From Flavobacterium sp. (GTDB taxonomy: Bacteria; Bacteroidota; Bacteroidia; Flavobacteriales; Flavobacteriaceae), in NCBI GenBank assembly GCA_012032075.1, contig JAAURU010000058.1, positions 1-12,507 of the forward strand: DNA of 12,507 bases, given 5' to 3'. Both the position numbers and the translations under genes were made by a program. Under the pieces are notes generated by a model that was not told where the DNA came from, did not search any database, and saw only the letters and a list, made by a program, of their open reading frames with translations. Shown piece by piece: positions 1-6,547 of this stretch (position 1 is its first letter; every line of letters starts with the position of its first letter).

Positions 1-1077
1 TTTGAAAGACCACTTAAAACTTCTGTTACATTATTTGAAGATTGCCCTATAGTCACAATAACTTTTTTTGCTGTTGCAGAATTTTTTGTTGCATTTATTG
101 CTTTAAATACAAATTTATTTCCTTCTCCATCTTCTTGTATTAAATTTGTAGGTATAACAATTACTTTAGGATTTGAGTAATCAATAATCTTAAGTTTTGC
201 TACTTGGTTAGGTCGTAATAAGTTTTCTGAATTTGGTACACTTACTTCAATACCAAAACTTCTATTACTAGGATTGATATAATTTTCAACTTGTCTTACT
301 TTTCCTTTATATGTTTTTCCTATAGAAGTTAATTCAACATCAACTAATGTTCCTACTTTAACCTTACCAATATTGCCTTCTGGAATAGAAGAAGAAACAA
401 ACATATTGTTTAAGTTTACAATTCTCATTAATCCTTGTGGTCCAGGTGCAACAACTTGTCCTTTTTCAACAAAAACTTCATCAATAGTTCCTGAAAAAGG
501 AGCTTTAATAATTGTTTTTGACAATTGTGCTCTCATTTGATTGACTCCTTTTTGAGCCGATATCATTTGTGTTTGCGCTTGTAAAAATTGAATTTCTGAT
601 CCTATTTTTTGATCCCAAAGATTTTTTTTGTCTTTCAAAAGTTGTTTTTGCTAATTCATATTGATTTTCTATACTAGCTAGTTGTTGGCTCATTCCTGCA
701 TCGTCAACTCTACCTAGAATTTGCCCTTTAGAAACTCTCTGTCCAGCTTTTACATTTAATGTAGTTAAAGTTCCACTAAATTCTGGTTGAATTATAATAT
801 TCTCGTTTGTTGCAACATTACCTTGAACTTCAACATAATGATTAAATAAAGTGTCGTTAATTTTAATTACAGATACTAATGCTTCGTTCACTTTTATATC
901 TAATTTAGAAAGTGCCTCATCTATTTTAGCAATATCTTTTTGTATTAAAGCTTTTTTTACTTGTAATTCTTTTACATTTTTAGCTTCAATTAAACTATCT
1001 ATCGATTGATTGTCTTCTTTTTTTCCGCAAGAAAACAGTACTAATAATGCTATTATATTTATATAAATTTTTTTCAT
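1..1077 (-). pseudogene. RND efflux periplasmic adaptor lipoprotein (HlyD/AcrA type), frameshifted and cut by the window edge
   Basis: Periplasmic adaptor that links an inner-membrane RND pump to a TolC-type channel. The N-terminus is a lipoprotein signal (MKKIYINIIALLVLFSCGKK) with Cys17 as the lipidated residue, so it should be anchored in a membrane. A charged helical stretch (about 25-65) precedes the lipoyl-type hairpin half (IIIQPEFSGTLTTLNVKAGQ, near residues 94-113). A coiled-coil region follows, then the second lipoyl half (KAPFSGTIDEVFVEKGQVVA) and the beta-barrel and membrane-proximal parts, which are intact to position 1. Frame one covers the first ~150 residues and then runs out of frame to a stop at 505. 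One extra base in the T8 run at 622-629 explains this; reading seven T restores NLWDQKIGSEIQFLQAQTQ and an open frame to the edge, about 358 residues. The start lies 12 bp after the TolC-type gene, so the two are cotranscribed. Family assignment is firm; whether the break is real is not. Confidence 0.88.
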
Positions 1078-1089
1078 CTTATGAGTTGA

Positions 1090-2430
1090 TTATTTGTTAG
1101 TTATTTTGTCTAAAGTTGTTTTTTTGTTGATTACATCAATCATTGCTTGTAAGTAATTTTGTTGCGCAGTGTATAATTGACGTTGTGCATCGGTAAATTC
1201 AAAGCTAGAAGAAAGTCCTTCTTTGAATTTTATTTGTTGCTTATTTTCAATTCGTTCTGCTAATTTTAAATTAGATTTTGAAGTAGCATATTGCTCTATA
1301 CTGTATTCATAATCACTTCTTGCTGATTCGAACTGTAGTTTAATCATTTGTCCTGCTTCAGTAAGTTGTGTTTGCGCTTGTTGATAGGCTAATTTAGCTT
1401 GTTGTGCTTTTGCAGTTCTCCCAAAACTACTAAAAATTGGAACATTTAAACTCACACCTAAATTTGAAAAGTTATTCCATTTTTGATCTTGGTTAGCAAA
1501 AGTAAATTGATTACTAAATGCATTGTAGCCAAAGTTTACGTTAGCAGCCAAAGAAGGTAAATAAGCCGCTTTTTGAAGCTTATATTCTAGTCTTCTTTGC
1601 TCTTTGAAATTGTCAGCAAGTTGATAATCAATATTTGTGTTTACATCAAATGACTCATTAAAGTCTAATGTTAATTTTTTCTCTATTAAATTGTCTAGAT
1701 TTTCAGTTAGCGTTAATTTGTCATCAATATCTAAGCCTAAACTAATTTTTAACATTTTTGAAGAAATATCTACAAGCCTAGTAACGTTATTTAGATTACT
1801 ATTAACCGAACCTAATGTAATTTGTAGTTGTTCAACACTTTCTTCTTCAATTAAACCATTTTTAAAAGTTTGTTCAGCTTCAAAAAGATTTTTTTCTAGA
1901 GTTGCTTTATTTTTTTCTAAAATATTTATATTCTCTTTAGCTAATAAAACATTCCCATAATAACTTGTAACTATTTCTTTTACCTCATTATCTGTTTTAA
2001 TTTTATTATTTTTGAAATATTGAATATAGGTTTTAGATGCTTGTAAGGCTACAATGTATGAACCGTCAAATATTAATTGACTCAAAGTAGCTCTTGCATT
2101 CATACTATTTTTTGTTCCAAAGGCAATCGTTGAAACAGCATTTGGGTCACCATTTGGATCAAATGCATTTCCAGAAATACCTTGTTGAGTAAATACAAAG
2201 TTTCTAAAATAATCTAAACCTGCATTAATTTGAGGTAAACCACTTGCGGTTGTTTCCCATTTTTTTTGTTTTGCAGATTCAATATCCTTACCTGCATTAA
2301 TGGCTTTGTAGTTGTTTTGAATAGCAAAATCAATTGCTTCTTGAAGTGAAAAAGAATAATTTTTCTTTTCTTCTTGAGCCTTTACAAAACTTACAAAGAG
2401 TAATAAGAGCATTACAATTTTATGTTTCAT
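1090..2430 (-). CDS. TolC family outer membrane efflux protein
   Basis: Outer-membrane channel of a tripartite efflux system. The 446-residue product starts with a clear signal peptide (MKHKIVMLLLLFVSFVKAQ, cleavage probably after the Ala or Gln). It then shows the usual TolC-family plan: SLQEAIDFAIQNNYKAINAG at the start of the first repeat, a long helical stretch rich in Lys, Gln and Glu (about 155-230), and a second repeat with LPSLAANVNFGYNAFSNQ and VSLNVPIFSSFGRTAKAQQA. The C-terminal helix is KFKEGLSSSFEFTDAQRQLY. Length and both repeats are normal for the family, and the frame is unbroken. It lies 3 bp after the tetR stop and 12 bp before the adaptor start, so it is the middle gene of the operon. 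The exported substrate cannot be told from the sequence. Confidence 0.94.
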   Translation of the reverse strand: MKHKIVMLLLLFVSFVKAQEEKKNYSFSLQEAIDFAIQNNYKAINAGKDIESAKQKKWETTASGLPQINAGLDYFRNFVFTQQGISGNAFDPNGDPNAVSTIAFGTKNSMNARATLSQLIFDGSYIVALQASKTYIQYFKNNKIKTDNEVKEIVTSYYGNVLLAKENINILEKNKATLEKNLFEAEQTFKNGLIEEESVEQLQITLGSVNSNLNNVTRLVDISSKMLKISLGLDIDDKLTLTENLDNLIEKKLTLDFNESFDVNTNIDYQLADNFKEQRRLEYKLQKAAYLPSLAANVNFGYNAFSNQFTFANQDQKWNNFSNLGVSLNVPIFSSFGRTAKAQQAKLAYQQAQTQLTEAGQMIKLQFESARSDYEYSIEQYATSKSNLKLAERIENKQQIKFKEGLSSSFEFTDAQRQLYTAQQNYLQAMIDVINKKTTLDKITNK

Positions 2431-2433
2431 TTT

Positions 2434-3033
2434 TTAGTTATTAGTTATTATTTTAGTTAAATATTCTGTTCCTTTTGGTGTACAAATTGCGCGTAGATGA
2501 TATTCTAAATAATTTACTTGTACTTCTTTTGAGCTAAATTGTTCAGGATTAAATAAATCAGCATCTTTTATGCTTGTCATACCAGCAAAATAAAATCGAG
2601 CGGTTAATTCTTTATTTAATTCTTTTCGAAATAAACCTAGTTGAATTCCTTTTTCTAAATTATCAATTACACAACTACCCATTTTGTCAAATTGTTTTAT
2701 CATTAACGATTTATGTACTTTTGGATAATATTTTTGCAATTGGTAAATAGGAGAAGCACTTTCATCTTTTAAATTTTTCATTACAAAGTCTTTAATAGCA
2801 AAAAGTTCTTCGATTGGATTTTTATCAGCTAAAATTATTTCATCAATGCCACAAGAAATCTTTTCAAATAAATTTAATGTTGTGGCTTTCACCAAAGTGT
2901 CTTTGTTAGAAAAATGTTGGTAAATGGTTTTTTTAGAAATCCCCATTTCTGAAGCAATGTCATCCATCGTTACACTTTTGAAACCATGTGTAAGGAACAT
3001 ATCAGTTGCTTTTTCTAAAATTTGGTCTTTCAT
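2434..3033 (-). CDS. TetR/AcrR family transcriptional regulator
   Basis: DNA-binding repressor of 199 residues, the usual TetR length. The N-terminal helix-turn-helix is textbook: ILEKATDMFLTHGFKSVTMD, then IASEMGISKKTIYQHFSNKD, with recognition-helix residues at about 32-41. Residues from about 60 onward form the variable ligand-binding and dimer domain, which gives no clue to the ligand. It is the first gene of the efflux operon and ends 3 bp before the TolC-type gene. Upstream lies a TAnnTTTG promoter with a 10-bp perfect inverted repeat in its spacer, so it most likely represses its own operon and is released by a substrate of the pump. The ATG at 3033 begins right at the conserved domain, and no better start is visible upstream. 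Confidence 0.95.
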   Translation of the reverse strand: MKDQILEKATDMFLTHGFKSVTMDDIASEMGISKKTIYQHFSNKDTLVKATTLNLFEKISCGIDEIILADKNPIEELFAIKDFVMKNLKDESASPIYQLQKYYPKVHKSLMIKQFDKMGSCVIDNLEKGIQLGLFRKELNKELTARFYFAGMTSIKDADLFNPEQFSSKEVQVNYLEYHLRAICTPKGTEYLTKIITNN

Positions 3034-3076
3034 ATAATTATTTTATACGTTTGGGGATTTGTATTAAATTTCAGTG

Positions 3077-3109
3077 CAAATGTAAGTAGGAAACTTTTAA
3101 TACAAAAAA
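3077..3109 (-). promoter_or_regulatory. Predicted promoter of the tetR-tolC-adaptor operon
   Basis: On the minus strand, TACATTTG (3084-3077) matches the Bacteroidetes -7 consensus TAnnTTTG exactly. A TTTTTTG run (3109-3103) supplies the -33 TTG element with an 18-bp spacer, inside the 17-23 bp range known for Flavobacterium. Transcription would start about 40 bp upstream of the tetR ATG. The motif is seen directly; activity is inferred. Confidence 0.72.
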
Positions 3110-3115
3110 GTTTCC
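3089..3115. promoter_or_regulatory. Probable TetR operator (10-bp perfect inverted repeat)
   Basis: The arm GGAAACTTTT (3089-3098) is exactly repeated in reverse complement as AAAAGTTTCC (3106-3115), with a 7-bp centre. The whole site lies in the -33/-7 spacer of the tetR promoter and covers the -33 element. That position and symmetry are typical of a TetR-family operator that blocks RNA polymerase. Binding by the adjacent regulator is inferred. Confidence 0.75.
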
Positions 3116-3186
3116 AAAGTTTTACATAAATTTAACATTGTATTAAGGTTTGGAGTTTTTTGGAGAAAAAATAATTCTTAAATAAG

Positions 3187-3224
3187 AAAAGCTCTTCGTT
3201 CAAATTGATGAAAGGAGAGCTTTT
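3187..3224 (-). terminator. Rho-independent terminator
   Basis: AAAAGCTCT (3187-3195) pairs perfectly with AGAGCTTTT (3216-3224), and the stem can extend by a G-U and a C-G pair. On the minus strand the stem is followed by TTTTCTTATTT, and on the plus strand by six T, so it may work in both directions. It lies 12 bp beyond the stop at 3236 and should end transcription of the two-gene unit to its right. Confidence 0.8.
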
Positions 3225-3235
3225 TTATTCTATTT

Positions 3236-3851
3236 TTATTGTTTACAAAGTTTAATTAAAGTATCGGTTTTTATGATTTTACAATTTTCATAAAAATCTA
3301 TTGTTCCCAAATAACTTAGGGTGTCATTTTCACAAAACTTCAAATTAAATTTTGCTATATGATATTTAGGATACATGTCTAAAACTTCAACATTAAATCC
3401 TTCTGTATCTTCTTCATTTTCAATAAAATAATAAGTTCCGGCATCACCAAAAGGAATAAATATAGAACCTTTGTAATATTCGTAAAAATCAATACTATAT
3501 TGTAAAGCTAAAGTTGAATCATTTGGGATTATTTTTTTGTATTGTCAATTTGGTTTGCAATTTGACTGTTTACTTTATCCAGCACCACTTTTTTTATGTC
3601 GTTTTGTAAAGAATCTTTATTTTTAATTGGATTTTTGACTAAGTATAAATTAGGAATTACTTTGGATTGAATAAATTCCATTTTATAAAAAATACTTTAT
3701 TAATAAGTATTGATAAAATAAATACACCAATTAAAGAAACAGTCCACTTTATTCTTGTTTTATTACCTAAAATCCATTTTCTAAACTTGAAAATGAGATA
3801 CAAAAATATAATCAGAAAAAACAATAAAAGGAGTATCAGTAGTATTTCCAT
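3236..3851 (-). pseudogene. Uncharacterised membrane-anchored protein, two apparent frameshifts
   Basis: I do not recognise a named family. The first segment (ATG at 3851) encodes two hydrophobic helices, about residues 2-22 and 35-53, then shifts frame near 3681-3690. The second segment begins at an internal ATG (3681), MEFIQSKVIPNLYLVKNPIK, and stops after IDNTKK in the T7 run at 3532-3538. Adding one base there continues as KIIPNDSTLALQYSIDFYEY and on to a stop at 3236, ending DTLIKLCKQ. The joined product is about 205 residues: two membrane helices and a soluble, probably periplasmic, domain. The internal ATG could instead be the true start of a separate overlapping gene, because it overlaps the first segment by 25 bp. 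The gene starts 11 bp after the preceding one (stop at 3863) and ends just before a terminator, so the two form a unit. Both shifts fit one missing base. Confidence 0.6.
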
Positions 3852-3862
3852 TACGATATATT

Positions 3863-4498
3863 TTATTCATGATTACTGCCAACATTATCTAAATTTACTA
3901 TCATCTGTTGATTTAGATTTTGAATAAAAACTTTATTTTTAAAATAATCATTTTCTCCTGAAAACTTTTGAATAGTTGTTTTATTTTTTTGGTTGTAATT
4001 CGTTCTTTTTACCATGTATTTTCCAGTTGCTAAATTATAGGATTTGTTAATATATTTTCTTGGAGGCGTTTATATTCAATATCATAGCTAATAACTTGGA
4101 TTTGGTTTTTTATAGCATTGAGTCTTAATTTTATAAATCTTCCAACAGTTGCTAATCCTTCTTCATGATATCCAAATTCAATAACATTCTTTCTTGATTT
4201 TATTGGAACTGGAAAATATTAAATTCATTTAAACTTATTAAATCTATTTCGAAAGTTTTTTCTTGACTTGATAAAAATAAAAGTAATTTGTACTTTGAAA
4301 ATTCTGATGTGTTTTCGACCAAAACAACAGAATCAGCAATTGTATCAGCATCAAAAATTAAAAGTATTTTCTCTATTTATTTCCATTAGAAGGACTTTCA
4401 GATACTTCTGAAAATCCTTCAGTAATTTTTATTTGTGCTAAAGTAATTATTGGCAGTAATTGTACTAATATTATCGATTTTAGTCTTAGCTTTAACAT
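3863..4498 (-). pseudogene. Uncharacterised secreted protein, three apparent frameshifts
   Basis: No family recognised. The ATG at 4498 begins a good signal peptide (MLKLRLKSIILVQLLPIITLAQ). The reading frame then breaks three times, each time as if one base were missing: near 4376-4378 (after SNGNK), near 4213-4216 (in NEFNIFPVPIKS) and near 4061-4067 (in EYKRPPRKYINK). With these corrected, the product is about 212 residues, ending QQMIVNLDNVGSNHE at the stop 3863-3865. The mature part is mixed alpha/beta in appearance, with charged segments, no cysteine cluster and no sorting domain. It should be periplasmic or released. It is followed after 11 bp by the membrane-anchored unknown gene, with which it is probably cotranscribed. 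The continuity of sensible codons across every break argues that the gene is, or was very recently, functional. Confidence 0.6.
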
Positions 4499-4544
4499 AA
4501 CTTGTATTTGTGTATAATATATAAAAAAAAGTCAGTCATTTTTT

Positions 4545-4820
4545 TTAAACAGTTGCTTTTTTAACTGTTGCTTCTAATTCATCAAATGCTTTTTGTTGTG
4601 GTCCTTTTAATATAGCTTGCTTAATTACACCAGCAACAATTTCAATTATGTTTTGATGAGCTTTTACACTTTTGCCAAAATAAGCATGCATTATTTTATT
4701 TGGAATGATATAGTTTATTTTAACTGTATTTTCATTTACAAAAAATACTTTTACAGCATGCATTCCATTTTTCTTAACAACTAAACATTGCTCCATTTGT
4801 CCATTTGAACTGGTTCTCAT
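4545..4820 (-). CDS. Small conserved-looking protein of unknown function
   Basis: The 91-residue product (MRTSSNGQMEQCLVVKKNGM to the C-terminus ELEATVKKATV) has no signal peptide or membrane helix, so it should be cytoplasmic. It is Lys-rich, with a hydrophobic beta-like first half and a helical second half from about residue 48. I cannot assign a function. The frame is open for about 16 more codons upstream of the chosen ATG (reading STYKCSKEYDIWEM) without another ATG. A longer form from a non-standard start, or a lost upstream exon-like segment through an indel, is therefore possible. A GGGAA just before the ATG at 4820 could serve as a weak ribosome site. It stands alone between the unknown pair and the leucine-rich-repeat gene. 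Confidence 0.7.
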   Translation of the reverse strand: MRTSSNGQMEQCLVVKKNGMHAVKVFFVNENTVKINYIIPNKIMHAYFGKSVKAHQNIIEIVAGVIKQAILKGPQQKAFDELEATVKKATV

Positions 4821-4834
4821 TTCCCAAATATCAT

Positions 4835-4901
4835 ACTCTTTAGAACATTTATAAGTTGAGGTATTATTTATTTAGGAAATTATGTAGTTTATCTAAAGAG
4901 T
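4835..4901. repeat. 10-bp inverted repeat upstream of the 91-residue gene
   Basis: ACTCTTTAGA (4835-4844) is repeated exactly as its reverse complement TCTAAAGAGT (4892-4901), with a 47-bp loop. It lies directly upstream of the small gene starting at 4820. It could be a leader structure or a protein site, or chance in AT-rich DNA. Confidence 0.35.
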
Positions 4902-4950
4902 TTAAATCACTTTTTAATTTGAATTAGGTTTTCCATTAGTTAATTGTATA

Positions 4951-6270
4951 TTATTTAATAAATTTTTTGATAACAGTTCCTTTATCAAAATCGAGTTTTA
5001 AAATATAAATACCCTTTGCTAAAGTGTTTATAGATATTTCAGTTGTAGTACCTGATCCAACTTTAGCTCCTGTAAGAGCATAGACCTCGTAGGTTTTTAG
5101 TTGTATCTCATAATTTGTAAGAATTTTAATAGTATTTTCAGTAGCAATAATTTTGAATAGAGTTTCTAATTCAATAGAGTTTGTCGATAAAGTATTGCAT
5201 CCGGCAATGTTATTTGCAAAAGTAGATGCTGGATCAACACCTAACCAATTTGCTGAGCTATAAGTAGCATCATCCACTAAAATACAGCTTAAGTTTGGAT
5301 TGAAATCAGAATTATAGTAGGTCAAATTAGTATTGGCACCATTTTGAACATTCAAACTAGTCAATTGATTGTTATAACAACCAAACATAGTTAATGCGGT
5401 ATTTGAAGTTACATCCAAAGTTGTGATTTGATTCACAGCACAGAACAATTCTATTAAAGCGGTGTTTTGGCTAAAGTCAACACTAGTAAGCTGATTCGTA
5501 TCGCAGTTAATTTTAGTTAAAACCGTATTTTGAGTAGTATTAATACTTGTTAATTGATTATTCCAGCAAACTACTTCATTTAATAATGGATTCATACTAA
5601 AATCTAAAGTAGTCAATTGATTACTTGTACAACTCAAATAATACAAATCAGGATTCTGACTCAAATTTAAACTTGATATTTGATTGTTATCACAAAATAA
5701 ATATTCTAATTCAGGATTCTGAGTTACATTTACACTTGTAAGAAGATTAGATCCACAGCCAAAATATCTAAGCAATGGATTTTGAGTAACATCTATGCTA
5801 GATAGTTGATTAAAACGAATTAAAAATGTTTCTAATAAAGGATGCTCACTAGCATTAAAACTAGTTAATTGATTTATAGTAAGATTTAGATAATCTAAGA
5901 CAGAATTTGTTCTATTCAAGATAAGGTTTGTCAATAAATTATTTTCTAATCTAATAAAGTTTAATGAAGTGTTTGCGCTCAAATTAGCAAATGTAATTTG
6001 ATTACTCCATGCACTTAGTTGAGTAAAGTTAGTAAACTCTTCTATCCCTACTAAACTACTAATACCTAAATTAGGACAATTAATATGCCCTGTAAAAGCT
6101 GTAGCTTCTGTAACTTGAATTTCTGCATCACCGTTTGTATTTATCGATGGATTCCCAACAAGATAGGCCTTGAAATTAACGTCTGGGATATTAACATTTT
6201 GTGCCATTCCTTTGAACATTATAAATAGTACTAATATTGTAGTTGTATTTTTCATTTTTTGAGTTTTCAT
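4951..6270 (-). CDS. Secreted leucine-rich-repeat protein with T9SS C-terminal sorting domain
   Basis: Cell-surface or secreted protein. Reading from the ATG at 6297, a signal peptide (MKNTTTILVLFIMFKGMAQ) occupies residues 15-33. I prefer the start at 6270 (MKTQKMKNTT) or 6255, because the first nine codons add charge before the signal. A short N-terminal cap (VNIPDVNFKAYLVG) precedes leucine-rich repeats from about residue 81 to 335. The conserved Asn recurs about every 21 residues (99, 120, 142, 163, 184, 205 and on to 310), giving some eleven units of the form NQLTSLDxTxNxxLxxLxC. A cap with CILVDDATYSSANWLG follows. The C-terminus (about 376-448, LKTYEVYALTGAKVGSG, then LAKGIYILKLDFDKGTVIKK) is a type A T9SS sorting domain, so export across the outer membrane is expected. 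The frame is intact. Ligand and role are unknown; adhesion or protein binding is typical for this type. Confidence 0.9.
   Translation of the reverse strand: MKTQKMKNTTTILVLFIMFKGMAQNVNIPDVNFKAYLVGNPSINTNGDAEIQVTEATAFTGHINCPNLGISSLVGIEEFTNFTQLSAWSNQITFANLSANTSLNFIRLENNLLTNLILNRTNSVLDYLNLTINQLTSFNASEHPLLETFLIRFNQLSSIDVTQNPLLRYFGCGSNLLTSVNVTQNPELEYLFCDNNQISSLNLSQNPDLYYLSCTSNQLTTLDFSMNPLLNEVVCWNNQLTSINTTQNTVLTKINCDTNQLTSVDFSQNTALIELFCAVNQITTLDVTSNTALTMFGCYNNQLTSLNVQNGANTNLTYYNSDFNPNLSCILVDDATYSSANWLGVDPASTFANNIAGCNTLSTNSIELETLFKIIATENTIKILTNYEIQLKTYEVYALTGAKVGSGTTTEISINTLAKGIYILKLDFDKGTVIKKFIK
4972..5013 (-). repeat. 42-nt 3' coding segment shared with the BspA-like gene (copy 1)
   Basis: This part of the sorting-domain coding sequence matches 6569-6609 base for base, except that it has AAAA (4987-4990) where the other copy has AAA. 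It encodes GIYILKLDFDKGTV. Such nucleotide-level identity between two otherwise diverged genes suggests recent duplication or gene conversion. Confidence 0.8.
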
Positions 6271-6287
6271 TTTTTTTCTAAAACCGA

Positions 6288-6355
6288 CATTTTGCAAATC
6301 ATCTATATATCATCTAGTTTATTAACTTGTTACCCTTTAATTCATATTTTTTTGC
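6288..6355 (-). promoter_or_regulatory. Conserved upstream element, copy 1 (before the LRR gene)
   Basis: This 68-bp segment aligns without gaps to 8779-8846, with about 52 identical positions. The best blocks on the plus strand are CATTTTG, TTGTTACC and TCATATTTTTTTGC. It sits immediately upstream of the start codon region, so it may be a promoter or regulator site. No exact TAnnTTTG was found in it. Function is inferred only from conservation and position. Confidence 0.5.
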
Positions 6356-6547
6356 TTTTTAAACTTAGCACCTAGTAACCTTGGGTAATTTTTCGTTTTT
6401 TAGTAAATTCTTGTTGAAATGATACGATTTAATGAAGAATTGTGCAGCAGCTCTACATATAAGAATTTGAGTGTTTTTAAGATTAAATATTAAATGCCAA
6501 TTATTATTACCAATTTAAAACACTCTTTTTCTTATGCAGCATTTACA
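6356..6547. other. Rest of the LRR/BspA intergenic region
   Basis: Together with the conserved element this makes a gap of about 277 bp between the two surface-protein genes. I find no credible open frame in it. The one structure seen is the inverted repeat at 6469-6525. The rest is AT-rich sequence without recognisable signals. Confidence 0.5.
6469..6525. terminator. Possible terminator hairpin
   Basis: GAGTGTTTT (6469-6477) pairs perfectly with AAAACACTC (6517-6525) around a 39-nt loop. Five T follow on the plus strand, but on the minus strand, where the genes lie, only AAATTCTTA follows. It lies about 20 bp beyond the restored stop of the BspA-like gene. The long loop and poor T-tract make it a weak call. 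Confidence 0.35.

Noticed and set aside
1637..1960. Plus-strand open frame of 107 codons
   Set aside because: It lies wholly within the intact TolC-family gene on the other strand and has a composition typical of an antisense shadow.
3667..3927. Plus-strand open frame of 86 codons
   Set aside because: It is antisense to the junction of the two unknown genes, whose minus-strand frames give coherent proteins.
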